A stretch of DNA of 56,170 nt, taken from NCBI GenBank assembly GCA_002811675.1, contig PDIM01010261.1, positions 1 to 56,170 of the forward strand. The letters are read 5' to 3'. This document shows positions 10,703 through 21,400 of this stretch, one piece after another; within the stretch, counting starts at the first letter, position 1; the number at the start of each line of letters is the position of its first letter. The notes under the pieces were generated by a model that saw only the letters and a program-made list of their open reading frames with translations, had not been told where the DNA came from and ran no database searches. Made by a program: the position numbers and the translations under genes. This stretch comes from Ichthyosporea sp. XGB-2017a. Its lineage: Eukaryota; Opisthokonta; Ichthyosporea.

Positions 10703-11369
10703 GTTTCACTAGCTTAATACACGCGCAAAGCTGAAAAGAGGGGCTAAATGGAAAATAATTTGCACTGAAGCAGATGGGCATCCGTGATCCGTGAGCAAGT
10801 GTTCAATGTAACGAACGGCAGGCGGCAGGTTGTAGATGTGGGGTCGGGGGCGTTTGTCTGGTGTGAGTCTGGAGGAGATAAGGTCAGGATAGGGGAGTCA
10901 GTCAGTCAGTCACCTGTGGAATGTGGAAAGAATGCAGGTACCTATGTCCTATGGACTATTGATGGCATGCATAATTGATCACTGTAGCACCCCTAATAAT
11001 CCAAGCTAGCTCGATCCACTGCACAGCTGATCACCCCTCCATGTGGAATGTGGCCCCCGCGCCTTGCAGCTGCGGTTGCGCGGGACTGGATCATCGTGAT
11101 GGGGGCCAGTATCAAACAGTAATAATAATAGCAGCTGCATGTACCTCCTCCCCGTGTAGCAGATGAAACAGCGGCAATAATAACTCCAAAGAGCTGCTCT
11201 GCTGTACTTCTTGTCAGTTGTCCTGCTCTTTTGGCTGTATTGTTGTGGACTCTTTAGTTGACTTCATTTGATTTAATTAGCTTGTGTTGAATATTGGTGG
11301 CGTAGTTGATTGATAGGTTGATTGACTTGCAGGAGCTTTCGCTGATGGAAGCATACTTACACTATAACT
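10703..11369. promoter_or_regulatory. Divergent intergenic region STYX / J-domain gene
   Basis: This region separates two divergent genes. It contains a short (GTCA)n run near 10897-10912 and GC-rich patches at 11050-11100. No coding signal or clear TATA box was seen. Confidence 0.35.
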
Positions 11370-14255
11370 ATGCCAAGTGTAAACAAGAGTGAGGCGCTGG
11401 GGATTCTTGGGTTGGCACCAAGTGCATCGGATGCACAGATTCAGAGGGCCTATAAGCGGTTGGCTTTGCGTTTTCATCCGGATCGAAATAATAATGATGA
11501 ACACATTGAGAAATTTAGGGCTGTATCATCTGCTTATAGAGAGTTGGTGAAAGGTAGCGCCTTGGACTCTTATACAGCGGACTCTGGCGATTCTTTGTGG
11601 CACAGGGTGAAGCAAACAGAAACTAATAGTCACCAATCTTCATCTCTAGCCCATCTGAATGAAGAAGAAATGTTCTTTTCTGTTTGCAGTAGAGCTCTTG
11701 GTAATGATTTTCGTAGGTACGACCTACAAAAGACAGGAAGTGGTGCGTGCGAAAGCACCAGTGATAGAGTAAATGGCTCGTATTACAGACAGCAAGATAG
11801 TTGTGATGGGACTTTGAAATGCAGCTGCAATAGTGGACTTCTCGAAAATTCTTCAAACTATTGTTTCCGGAAAAGTACAGGTACGGGCAAAGCAGGGGGA
11901 GCATTTGATTACACGGAATATGTAGATATAGATAATGACGAAGAGCTTGGAGAATACGATATTCAACCCACTTTTCTTGAATGCGAAGAGGACTACAGGC
12001 AATTTGAGGAAATTGTGAGGGGTAGATTAAAGAAAAAGAAAAGTATGCCAGATTGGGTTAAAAGCGTGTATACTAGTCGATATGTTCCTTCGTCATTGAG
12101 ACATTGTCAACGAAAGCACTCCTTTGATACATCACCCGAGCCTGTGGCCTGTGCCATTCGTGAAGGAAAGCTGGGTGAATTAAGTTCTTTGATTCAGTCC
12201 CATACCGAGGCTTGCCAGAGTATGGAATATAATAATACACCTCTGCATTTTACTGCGAGGTTTGGAAAGCTAGATTGTGCCGAGTTTCTTCTTATGCGCG
12301 GAGCCATGGACTGCATGGGCAAGAAGAACCTATTTGGAGATACACCGTGTGACGTGGCAAATTTATTTTCAACTGCTGAGACTCAGAAATACTTTAACTC
12401 CAAAGCCAATTTGTTTGCTGAAGCGTGTAGTGCTGCACTTCTGGAAGAGATTGATGAAGAAGAGCAGAAGGCTAAGTCTAAATCGGAAAAAAAAAGGGCC
12501 AAGAAGCAAAAGCAAAAGAAAAAGAAAAATAGAAAGTCAAAGCAGCAAATGTCGAGCATTTCCGAAAATGATGAAACTAACGCACTGTTGTCGGCAACAG
12601 AACATGGGTTTCTTGAAACTTCCCTCAAGGCTGGCGATATTTCCAAAGAGACTTGCAGTGAACATGAGGCTGATGATTGCGAAGATGATCATGGTTTAGA
12701 TTCTGTTGGATATAAAGGGGTATTCTCGCTATTAGAAGGGAGTGATGCAGAGCGAAATGATAACCATAATGATACTTCGTCTCATCGGAATGTCGTGACG
12801 GGGGGTATGGTTGGTCTTCCGGATTCAACCTCTACCCTGGCCTTCGATCAGAGGAAAAGCTTTTCTAATGAACAAATTGTTAACAATACAAAAATATCGT
12901 CCCAAAAGACCTCGTATGAAATGACCGCCAAGTCAGTATCACCTGTGGAGTCTTCAAAGCACTTCACTTTAGCTACGTCAACGGTCCATTGTCGGTATTT
13001 CGCCAGGGGTATGTGCCGGGAAGGTATTAATTGCAGATTTGTTCACGAGAAGCCATCGACAGACGCATCGCACTGTGAAGTTTCCCATGGGGTCGCAGCG
13101 CAAGCCGGTGTGGTGGAAAAAGTAAACGTGGAATCCAAGAATATTCAGATTGTGGAAAGCAGCACTAAAATGACGTGGTCGTCAATAGTTTCGAAGTCAG
13201 AGGAATCATCTTTAAAGAGTAAGGAATCTCCAGCAAGTGCGAGAGTTTACGCCGATGCCATTTCCAAACCCGGCCCTAAAAGAATCGGATTTCAAAGGTC
13301 TCAACTTCTGAGGCACAGCACGAGCACGGCAGAGCAGCGCCTTCCCGCGTCTGATTCCACCATTTCTAATGCAAATCAACATTTGAATCGAAGTGCCTCG
13401 CTAGACTGTGGTATTTCCTCGCTTAGCATTGGAGATGTGAAGGCATGCGATATACGCCCAGGGGTGCAAATGGATCACTTTTCGTCTGTTGCGGACGCAA
13501 GTTGCTCTAAAGGAGTACCAGTTGGGCAAGAGCTAATTGAGCGCGATCATTTGACGGAAGCCAATACAACCTTCTCGTATGAGCGTAAAAGTGAAGTCAT
13601 AGATAAACTACCGTTCCAGGGAAAGAGTTTGGTGGATGTAGAGCATACTTCTTTGCCAAGTTTATGTGGGGCGATGAATGCTGAAGATAATTCCTGGGAA
13701 ACGCTTCAGCCAATAGTGAACAAAGAAGTTCCATCGCTTTTCAGTGATGCGATGAACCCGTTTGGAAGAATTCGTACAGACAGCTGTTCTTCTATATCCG
13801 ACAGCTTTAGCAAGGGCTTTGAAGAAAGTGGTAAGCCATTCCACACTGGTGGTAGCTGTTCGACGTTTTTTAGCAATTTTCCAGAAGATTTGGATAGGGA
13901 GCAGTTGCTTTTGGAGCAACAACGGGCAATATCGGAAGACATTCGCACTTATGAGGAGCCACCGGTATGCGAACGAGATGCGCCTTTTACCAGTCAAGAG
14001 TCACACTTTAGCAATTCCATCTCAACCAGTCGTCAGCAAAGGGGGGACATCAGCGACGCGTCATGCTATTTTACGCATCATCAATTGCACTATAGGTTTG
14101 AGAAAACTGACCTTCATCAAAATGTGTCCCAAAGTTCATCCAAAGTTAATGCAAATAGATCATATGATAACCCATTGAATTTCTGTTACAACCCAACACA
14201 ACATACTGAACCAGTACTTACTCAGAACACATATCCATCTCACGAACATCCTTAA
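11370..14255 (+). CDS. J-domain protein with ankyrin and CCCH zinc finger
   Basis: This is a single-exon, 961-residue protein. The J domain covers about residues 5-65 with H36-P37-D38 in RFHPDRN, so it should stimulate an Hsp70 ATPase. Ankyrin-type repeats occupy about 285-335 (NTPLHFTARFGKLDCAEFLL is one repeat consensus). A Lys-rich stretch near 370-393 looks like a nuclear or RNA-binding basic patch. A CCCH finger lies at C541-x7-C549-x5-C555-x3-H559, a class that binds RNA. The last 400 residues are Ser-rich and probably disordered. I know no standard family with this combination; linking chaperone recruitment to RNA or RNP handling is inference. It is convergent with the small membrane protein gene at 14456. 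Confidence 0.88.
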   Translation: MPSVNKSEALGILGLAPSASDAQIQRAYKRLALRFHPDRNNNDEHIEKFRAVSSAYRELVKGSALDSYTADSGDSLWHRVKQTETNSHQSSSLAHLNEEEMFFSVCSRALGNDFRRYDLQKTGSGACESTSDRVNGSYYRQQDSCDGTLKCSCNSGLLENSSNYCFRKSTGTGKAGGAFDYTEYVDIDNDEELGEYDIQPTFLECEEDYRQFEEIVRGRLKKKKSMPDWVKSVYTSRYVPSSLRHCQRKHSFDTSPEPVACAIREGKLGELSSLIQSHTEACQSMEYNNTPLHFTARFGKLDCAEFLLMRGAMDCMGKKNLFGDTPCDVANLFSTAETQKYFNSKANLFAEACSAALLEEIDEEEQKAKSKSEKKRAKKQKQKKKKNRKSKQQMSSISENDETNALLSATEHGFLETSLKAGDISKETCSEHEADDCEDDHGLDSVGYKGVFSLLEGSDAERNDNHNDTSSHRNVVTGGMVGLPDSTSTLAFDQRKSFSNEQIVNNTKISSQKTSYEMTAKSVSPVESSKHFTLATSTVHCRYFARGMCREGINCRFVHEKPSTDASHCEVSHGVAAQAGVVEKVNVESKNIQIVESSTKMTWSSIVSKSEESSLKSKESPASARVYADAISKPGPKRIGFQRSQLLRHSTSTAEQRLPASDSTISNANQHLNRSASLDCGISSLSIGDVKACDIRPGVQMDHFSSVADASCSKGVPVGQELIERDHLTEANTTFSYERKSEVIDKLPFQGKSLVDVEHTSLPSLCGAMNAEDNSWETLQPIVNKEVPSLFSDAMNPFGRIRTDSCSSISDSFSKGFEESGKPFHTGGSCSTFFSNFPEDLDREQLLLEQQRAISEDIRTYEEPPVCERDAPFTSQESHFSNSISTSRQQRGDISDASCYFTHHQLHYRFEKTDLHQNVSQSSSKVNANRSYDNPLNFCYNPTQHTEPVLTQNTYPSHEHP

Positions 14256-14455
14256 AGTCGATACTAAGCCCTTTGATTTTGCTAATTAAAGAATGACTTA
14301 TAAATGAAGTGTCTGGTAGGTGACTGCCTCCGAAACAGAGAAGTGAAAGAAAGACCGCACTTTAAAACCAAAAATAAAGAGTGATTTGTGTAAAACCCTT
14401 AAATAGTAAATGGTTAAAACCCAACTTTATTTCATACAAAGCAAGCCCCCTCGAC

Positions 14456-14905
14456 TCACTCATTCTCACTAGCGAGCAGTTTATTAACAAATTTTTTACC
14501 CAACTCGTTTCCTGTTAAATACAGCCTGATGCTGTTTTGGATGTAAAGAGGCAGAATTGTACATCCCAAAGTCATTCCACACAAAATGGAGGAGCCATAC
14601 ATTCCCAATTGAATCCCTTTAGTCCAGCCTTTCCTTTCGACGAGCTTTTGAATCACCGAAGAAAGATTGTAGTGAGCCGCCGCCCCCCCAGCAATTGCAC
14701 CTCCCATAGATGCCCCAACAAAAGCCAGTGGAATAAGCTCAAATTGAAATCCAGTTTTGTAATTGCCCCGATATACGCTTTGGCCGCTTTTCAAGTCAGA
14801 CTTTTTAATTGCAATTTTTGACGCGCAAGCCGGGCATGATATGGTTCTTTCAAGAGAGGAAGTGCTTTCTCTGGGATTGTTGTCACCAGAGTCTATTTGC
14901 ATCAT
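14456..14905 (-). CDS. Small membrane protein with N-terminal CPAC motif
   Basis: The 149-residue product has a polar N-terminus with C24-P-A-C27, possibly one half of a metal site. A Gly/Ala-rich hydrophobic segment follows (about 57-75, LIPLAFVGASMGGAIAGGAA), and then a second hydrophobic span (about 96-123). Two membrane helices are likely; no family is recognised. The start is one of two adjacent ATGs. The first 40 bases of its coding sequence reappear at 15884-15924 beside the N run, which I interpret as an allelic assembly duplicate, not a second gene. Confidence 0.65.
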   Translation of the reverse strand: MMQIDSGDNNPRESTSSLERTISCPACASKIAIKKSDLKSGQSVYRGNYKTGFQFELIPLAFVGASMGGAIAGGAAAHYNLSSVIQKLVERKGWTKGIQLGMYGSSILCGMTLGCTILPLYIQNSIRLYLTGNELGKKFVNKLLASENE

Positions 14906-14948
14906 GTATCATTCATTCATATCGTTCATTCATCAGAGTTTAGTATTA

Positions 14949-14991
<43 letters not shown>

Positions 14992-15354
14992 CCATAGCTG
15001 TTGTGAAACACCAGCAGAAGTAAAGGAGAAGTAACAGCTGTGCATGATGATTGTTAAATTCTATAAGAGGCAATTACAGAGACACGGGCCACAGGGGCCA
15101 TATATGGAAGCCCAGCTAGCGGGGGTTTAGGGGACTAGGGTCATAGTTGATCGTTGTTGCTTTTTCCTCCCTCTAGCTACATAGCTCCTGCAGGCAGCTG
15201 TGTGGTTTATTTGCTTGAATGAATTATAATACTTGTTATTATTATTATTAGGGCTGTGGCCATGCATAATGATAGGGGGGAAAACAGATAGCTACACATG
15301 GCCAGTCCCCCTCCTACGTATAACTTCTTACTCGACCGCAACAGTGTTGGATTA
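14865..15354. repeat. Haplotype copy 1 at the assembly gap
   Basis: This 490-bp stretch is repeated at 15884-16568 in the same orientation. The two copies differ in a tetranucleotide AATC run (nine repeats here at about 14953-14990, six in the other), in at least two single bases (ACTAGGGTCATAGTTG here, ACTAGAGTCATAATTG there) and in a 204-bp insertion present only in the other copy. The length difference (195 bp) equals 204 plus a 3-bp target duplication minus 12. The copy ends exactly at the N run. Confidence 0.85.
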
Positions 15355-15883
15355 NNNNNNNNNNNNNNNNNNNNNNNNNNNNNNNNNNNNNNNNNNNNNN
15401 NNNNNNNNNNNNNNNNNNNNNNNNNNNNNNNNNNNNNNNNNNNNNNNNNNNNNNNNNNNNNNNNNNNNNNNNNNNNNNNNNNNNNNNNNNNNNNNNNNNN
15501 NNNNNNNNNNNNNNNNNNNNNNNNNNNNNNNNNNNNNNNNNNNNNNNNNNNNNNNNNNNNNNNNNNNNNNNNNNNNNNNNNNNNNNNNNNNNNNNNNNNN
15601 NNNNNNNNNNNNNNNNNNNNNNNNNNNNNNNNNNNNNNNNNNNNNNNNNNNNNNNNNNNNNNNNNNNNNNNNNNNNNNNNNNNNNNNNNNNNNNNNNNNN
15701 NNNNNNNNNNNNNNNNNNNNNNNNNNNNNNNNNNNNNNNNNNNNNNNNNNNNNNNNNNNNNNNNNNNNNNNNNNNNNNNNNNNNNNNNNNNNNNNNNNNN
15801 NNNNNNNNNNNNNNNNNNNNNNNNNNNNNNNNNNNNNNNNNNNNNNNNNNNNNNNNNNNNNNNNNNNNNNNNNNNNNNNNNNN
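15355..15883. other. Assembly gap (529 Ns)
   Basis: The run of N is flanked by two versions of the same locus. The contigs on either side therefore overlap, and the gap probably represents a failed merge of two alleles, not unsequenced DNA. Reading frames called across it are meaningless. Confidence 0.95.
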
Positions 15884-16568
15884 CTTTCTCTGGGATTGTT
15901 GTCACCAGAGTCTATTTGCATCATGTATCATTCATTCATATCGTTCATTCATCAGAGTTTAGTATTAATCCAATCAATCAATCAATCAATCAATCAAACC
16001 ATAGCTGTTGTGAAACACCAGCAGAAGTAAAGGAGAAGTAACAGCTGTGCATGATGATTGTTAAATTCTATAAGAGGCAATTACAGAGACACGGGCCACA
16101 GGGGCCATATATGGAAGCCCAGCTAGCGGGGGTTTAGGGGACTAGAGTCATAATTGATCGTTGTTGCTTTTTCCTCCCTCTAGCTACATAGCTCCTGCAG
16201 GCAGCTGTGTGGTTTATTTGCTTGAATGAATTATAATACTTGTTATTATTAAAATAGTCTGCACAGCAAGTGTGGACGAGCGAAGCTTGTACGTGTAAGG
16301 GATCCAGTTTTGAGAAGCATAATTTTGGGGGAATGGGGGTTTTATCCAATCAGAAGGCTGCATTTATCATATATCCTTGAAAAAATTGACCGTCGAAAAG
16401 GGCCTGAGCTGATGAGAGAAAAACGCTACGCTGCGCTACGCTGCGCTTCGCTCAATTATTATTAGGGCTGTGGCCATGCATAATGATAGGGGGGAAAACA
16501 GATAGCTACACATGGCCAGTCCCCCTCCTACGTATAACTTCTTACTCGACCGCAACAGTGTTGGATTA
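15884..16568. repeat. Haplotype copy 2 at the assembly gap, carrying a 204-bp insertion
   Basis: This is the direct counterpart of 14865-15354. It begins inside the start of the small membrane protein gene and ends at the GTTGGATTA shared with copy 1, after which unique sequence continues to the PITP gene. It carries six AATC units and the insertion at 16252-16455. Confidence 0.85.
16252..16455. mobile_element. 204-bp short insertion, MITE- or SINE-like
   Basis: The insertion is present only in the second haplotype copy, inside a TTA repeat: five TTA units in the empty copy, and three plus three around the insert, consistent with a 3-bp TTA target duplication. It is non-coding. Near its ends are inverted 9-mers, GAGCGAAGC (16278-16286) and GCTTCGCTC (16445-16453), and its 3' end is a short tandem array of GCTGCGCTAC-like units. 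The inverted repeats are not exactly terminal. Whether it is a MITE, a SINE or another short element cannot be decided from one copy. Confidence 0.55.
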
Positions 16569-16829
16569 TGGATATGGACCAACATTGTACGGATTAAGTT
16601 TAACATATAATAGTATAGATCAATCATTATCTGTCGCTTACTTCACTGTACATATCCCTGCCGGGTTACTCAATAGGAAGCCATCACTTTTAGGCTCCTT
16701 TTCTGTGAATATATTTTGTGTTTCTGTTACATTTTGGTATCCTTTGTGCGTTCTTGTTTGCACAACGTAGTTTCATCTTTTTTGCGCGGCCATTTTCAAT
16801 ACCTTTTATTTCTTTTTTGACGATTAAAA
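16569..16829. promoter_or_regulatory. PITP upstream region
   Basis: This is unique sequence between the duplicated locus and the PITP start. It is T-rich close to the ATG. No clear TATA box was found. Confidence 0.3.
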
Positions 16830-18090
16830 ATGGTTCTTTTAAAAGAGTTTCGAATTCCCCTTAATTTGTCGGTGGAAGAATATCAGGTGGCTCAGCTTTA
16901 TTCCGTTGCCGAAGCAAGTAAAAATGAAACAGGGGGAGGTGAAGGTGTTGAAGTTTTAAAGAATGAGCCTTTCGAAGACCATCCTCAGTTTGGAAAGGGG
17001 CAATATACTTACAAAATTTATCGACTGGCAAGTCGTGTTCCCAAGTGGGTAAGTGCAGTGCTGCCCAAAGGGGCTCTTGAAATCCACGAAGAAGCTTGGA
17101 ACGCCTATCCGTACTGCAAAACCATTTTGACAAATCCGGGGTATATGAAAGACAATTTTCACATTGCTATCACAACATGGCATAAACCTGATGGTGGACA
17201 TGAACATAATGTCCACGAGCTCACGGATGAGCAGCTGAAGAAGCGAGAGGTTATTATGATTGACATTGCGAATGACCATTTGGACAAGAAAGACTATAAC
17301 GAAGAGGAAGATCCGAAGAAGTTTACTAGTGCCAAAGCTGGGCGAGGGCCACTTATTGGAGCGTGGCAGGTATGTATTTGCGAACATTAGTGATCTTTAG
17401 TGTGCTCGAAAATTGATGCTGAACCTATATATTGTTATTTATTAATCGTAGGATACATGTGAGCCGCTAATGACGTGTTATAAACTGGTTGATGTCAAGT
17501 TTAAATGGTTTGGGCTTCAAGGTCGTGTAGAGAGCCTTATACAAAAGGTAGTGTGTTCTGATTTAATAGGTTTTACTATTGGCAGCTCTATTTAGATGCC
17601 GTGTAGTTAGCATGTAGTTAGTTTATATATAGCATATTGTCACATTGCATGGATTATACTAGAGTTCTAATAATTTTGAGTTGAACTTGTTTTAAATTTC
17701 TCATGGTCATCGATGCTGTATGTGTGTGCTTGAATGATTTGGACATACGTTTGCGCCTGTAACCGGTCGATCGAACATATCATATTATACGCTGGGCTTT
17801 AATTAATTTGGATGACAATATATGTACCTACCTCTCACAATATTGACCTCTTGATCTTGGCGCTCCGATATTCATTGGTCGATGATTATAATGTACTTTA
17901 ATGCACACCGAAAACATCGTAGCAAGAGCGTCGTCTTTTTTTAAAGTTTCACAGACAATTATTTTGTTGGCTGGATAAATGGTATGGTCTGACTATGGAA
18001 GATATCCGTAAGATGGAGGAAGAAACTAAGCGGGAGTTAGATGAACAGAGAAAGGGGGGAGAAATTCGGGGAACTAAAGTCGACGATTAA
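16830..18090 (+). CDS. PITP: Class I phosphatidylinositol transfer protein, three exons
   Basis: PITPs exchange phosphatidylinositol and phosphatidylcholine between membranes and support phosphoinositide signalling. The exons are 16830-17369, 17452-17547 and 17923-18090. All junctions are phase 0 with GT-AG borders, giving 267 residues, the usual size of animal PITP alpha and beta (about 270). Exon 1 has [20 protein letters not shown], the [10 protein letters not shown] segment with the Thr and Lys used for inositol headgroup binding, and [14 protein letters not shown]. Exon 2 has [17 protein letters not shown]. Exon 3 reads [20 protein letters not shown], then [17 protein letters not shown], matching the C-terminal helix. 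The unspliced frame stops 21 bases into the first intron. The second intron is comparatively long (375 bp). Confidence 0.93.
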
Positions 18091-18414
18091 TTGTAATTCC
18101 TGCTGCAGCGCCGGCGCGCCGCTATCAACTTGCTCTAGCTAGCTACTTGTTGTAATCAGTACATCGTATCGTCCACATAGCGGAATCGAATTATACGACG
18201 TAGACTAGGAACTCTCAGCTATAGATAGACGTACGTAGACTATAATAAAGTATAACAAAGTATATTATTACATAATAATGTACATGTGGTGGTCTAATGG
18301 AGCACCATCCCTGCTGCAGCTAGCTAAACAGCTGCTTTTAGAGCTGGAAAGTTTCTTGCACAGTCTGCAAAGGAGTAAAGGAGGTATATTAATTTGTTGT
18401 TTCACCTTGGCTTT

Positions 18415-21400
18415 TTATTGCTCTTCATCAATAGTTTCTTGCGCAGAGTCTCCTCTCTTCTTTGCGCTCATAATAACCTCATTTCCTCTCTCCGGGATAA
18501 GACTAGAAACCGGTTGAGGGGTGGGAGAATTAATAACTCCATGGACATTGATGGCAGTCTGATCGAGCCCACTGGTGTTCCCGCCTTTACTAGAGCCACC
18601 GTCATATCCCTCCTCCGATTCATCCACATCCTGTAAACCCTGCAGATGATGGATATAGGCAAATGGAGTGGTAATTGGCCGCTCTTCGGTGCCCGATGAG
18701 GCCCTGTATTCCTCTAACCTCTCTTCTTGTAGCCAGTACAAAATTTCAGTATAGTCACACTTCATCTTTTCAATATAATCTCGACCACGATAAGTCACAC
18801 AATCCTCAAACCTTCGTTCCAGTGAAGTAATGGAAGATGTGCAAGCGCTTGTCAAAGATTTCAAGATCCCCAAAAGTCGTTGTCGTTCTCTACATTCGTC
18901 CAGTCTGCCTGATGAAGACCCAAAGTTATTATTCTCGGCATAGGACCCTCTGCTAAAATAGCGCCTGGGATCGGATGCACACCTCTCAAAGGACACAATA
19001 GCCTTCAGTAGACGCTCCCTGTGAAGGATGCACCGACAAACCTTGTCCCAGGCGTCTAAGGCATCCGCTAGTTTATGCCTGTTCTCTTCCAGTCCATATT
19101 TAACTACCATGTTAATTCGCTGGTACTCGGGCATTCGAAGGCAGGACCATACGAACTCAAGTCGCATTTGAAGGCGCTCAGATTTTGGCATATCTAGCGA
19201 TGGTATATCCGGTTTTTCTGTCTCGGGTATCACGGCAGGCTCTTCCTTCTGACTCGGTGATGGCGGCCGAATAACCACGTTACCGTCATTGTCCAGCATG
19301 TACAGACTAAAGTCAGGATCAACTCCAAGTCCACCAAAATCGAGGACGGATGGGTTCCAGAATCCCTTTTTGAACTCCTTTCGTATGCGGAAAATTTCAT
19401 TCTCCAGGCGCCGTTGCTCCCTCGTTTCTGCATCATATTTGCTTGCTACGGGTTTCAGTGACGCTTTCTCGTCTGCCATTTGAGAAGTGCGATCGTTCCC
19501 GCCAATAGAGGAATGCATGATGCTTGGGATTTCATCTTCTTCGATAAGGTTAAATAGAGTGCATAGAAAATCTGTTTGTGACATGCTCAGGAAACGTAGA
19601 TAATCTGCTTTGTCTAGAGAACCACCGGAACCAGCTGGGATGCCAAAGGCTTTCGCGTTTCGCTCGTCGTCCAGCATCTTTTTTTCCTCAAGACTATCTT
19701 TTGCCTGCGCACCTTTTTTTCCCTTTTTAGGTTTCACCTTTTTACGCTGATTCTTGTTTCGCTCCATAAACTCTGCGTTTGCAATTTTTCCCTTGCGTAT
19801 GTATACATAGGCATTGTTGGCCCTCGACCCCAGAGCTGGGGCACACGGAATCAAATCTGACAAATTTTCTTCAAATGTTACACCCTCGCCTTCAGTAATC
19901 AGCACCTCATTGTACAGCTCACGAACCCTTTGAGTTTCCATAAGATTGCTGTCTAGTTCCATCAATGTCTTTGGAGATATATCTGCTCTGAGCTCACTGG
20001 GAGCAAGAGGTGGATGAGGACAGAGTTCAATTCTGTTCGAACAATGCACGGAAGACAATTTTGTATCAAAAGTACGTAACGACACCCTTGAAGGGAGATC
20101 TTCCTGCAAGACTGTACTGGTATCATAACCAGTACTTTGCAGCTGTTTTGGTTCGTATTGGAGTTGATTCGTAAGCTTGTATAACAAAGAAAAGTCGAAA
20201 ATATGGGTTGAACTATCTCTTTTCAGATACCGCTGGACCGTTTTGTTTTTATCCTCCTTAATCTCCCCTTCTTCCACAAGTTTCATGTGTAAGTTCATAA
20301 TTCTTCGCTTCTCTCTGGCCTTTTCAGAATCGAAAGGAGCTAGTGCATTAATAATGGGATCGATACCGAGGGAGTGCTCAATGTCCTTAATGTCTTTGTC
20401 AACCTTTCGAGTTGCTAGTTTCTGGTTTAAAAGACTCTGCACATCATTGACATTCCATACATTTAAAATGTCCGCATTGGAGTTCCGTCGAAGCATTTCA
20501 GTACCTTTTCGTTGCAGGCGCTTCTGTGCAACAGAACGCACTTCTCTCCTTCCCCCCTCTTCCTCTTCCATGCTATTTGGCACACCCGTATCAAAGTTGA
20601 AAATTCCCTTCTCTGCTAGATCTCTTTCGTGCGGTTCCAGTAGACTTTCCGCTCGAATAAGCTCGGGATGGGAAGTAAAGGTCCTTGTGAGATGTGTGGG
20701 AAAGCAAAACAGATCCTCTTCACCATACCGTACAGATGATTTCCGCATTCGTCTTTCCTCCTCGTCACGTACCTCAATGTCATGCATATTCTTTTGAAAA
20801 GTATTGGACAACTTGTAGAGAACTGCCTTTTCTATCCCATAGTTTTGATTCAGTTCATTTGCCAGCTGCCCCATCTTATACTCAATCCCGTCAATGTTTG
20901 GTAAATCAATTACCTTTCGCTTCACTCCGCTTTCAATTTCCCCAATGCAGATTTCCTTTACCATCTCAGGCTGCAATCTTTTGTGAATCTCCACCCGAAT
21001 GAGCCCCAATACTCGCTGAAGATTGACATCTTTATCGAAGATGCACTCCTTCAGCATTTTATCCAGTCGCTTGTGATACTTTTCAAAGAGACATTCACAA
21101 AGATGAAGAACCTGTTCCTCAATCTGTGTACACAATCGCCTGTTCTTTGCTTCCTTGAATCCCGGGTGTGCCTTCAGCTCCCTGAAGGCTTGCCACAGCT
21201 TTCCAATCTCATAGCGAATGACTTGCATGATGAATTCTGTCTCCTTTGGCCCCACTAAGGAATGCCCCTTGAGCGGTAATAGCCGTTCGTCAAAGCGCTT
21301 TTCCATTTCTTGTAGCCCGGCCAGTGTCAGGGTATGCTGCTTCCTGACAGGAGGCTGCTTGATAAAGGGCTTCTCCCCCCCTCTTTCCCGTTTATACACA

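Noticed and set aside
15884-15924. Second copy of the 149-residue membrane protein gene
   Set aside because: The flanking sequence shows it is the other allele of the same locus placed after the gap.
15207-16041. Long open frames spanning the N run
   Set aside because: They consist mostly of undetermined bases and only exist because N codons are not stops.
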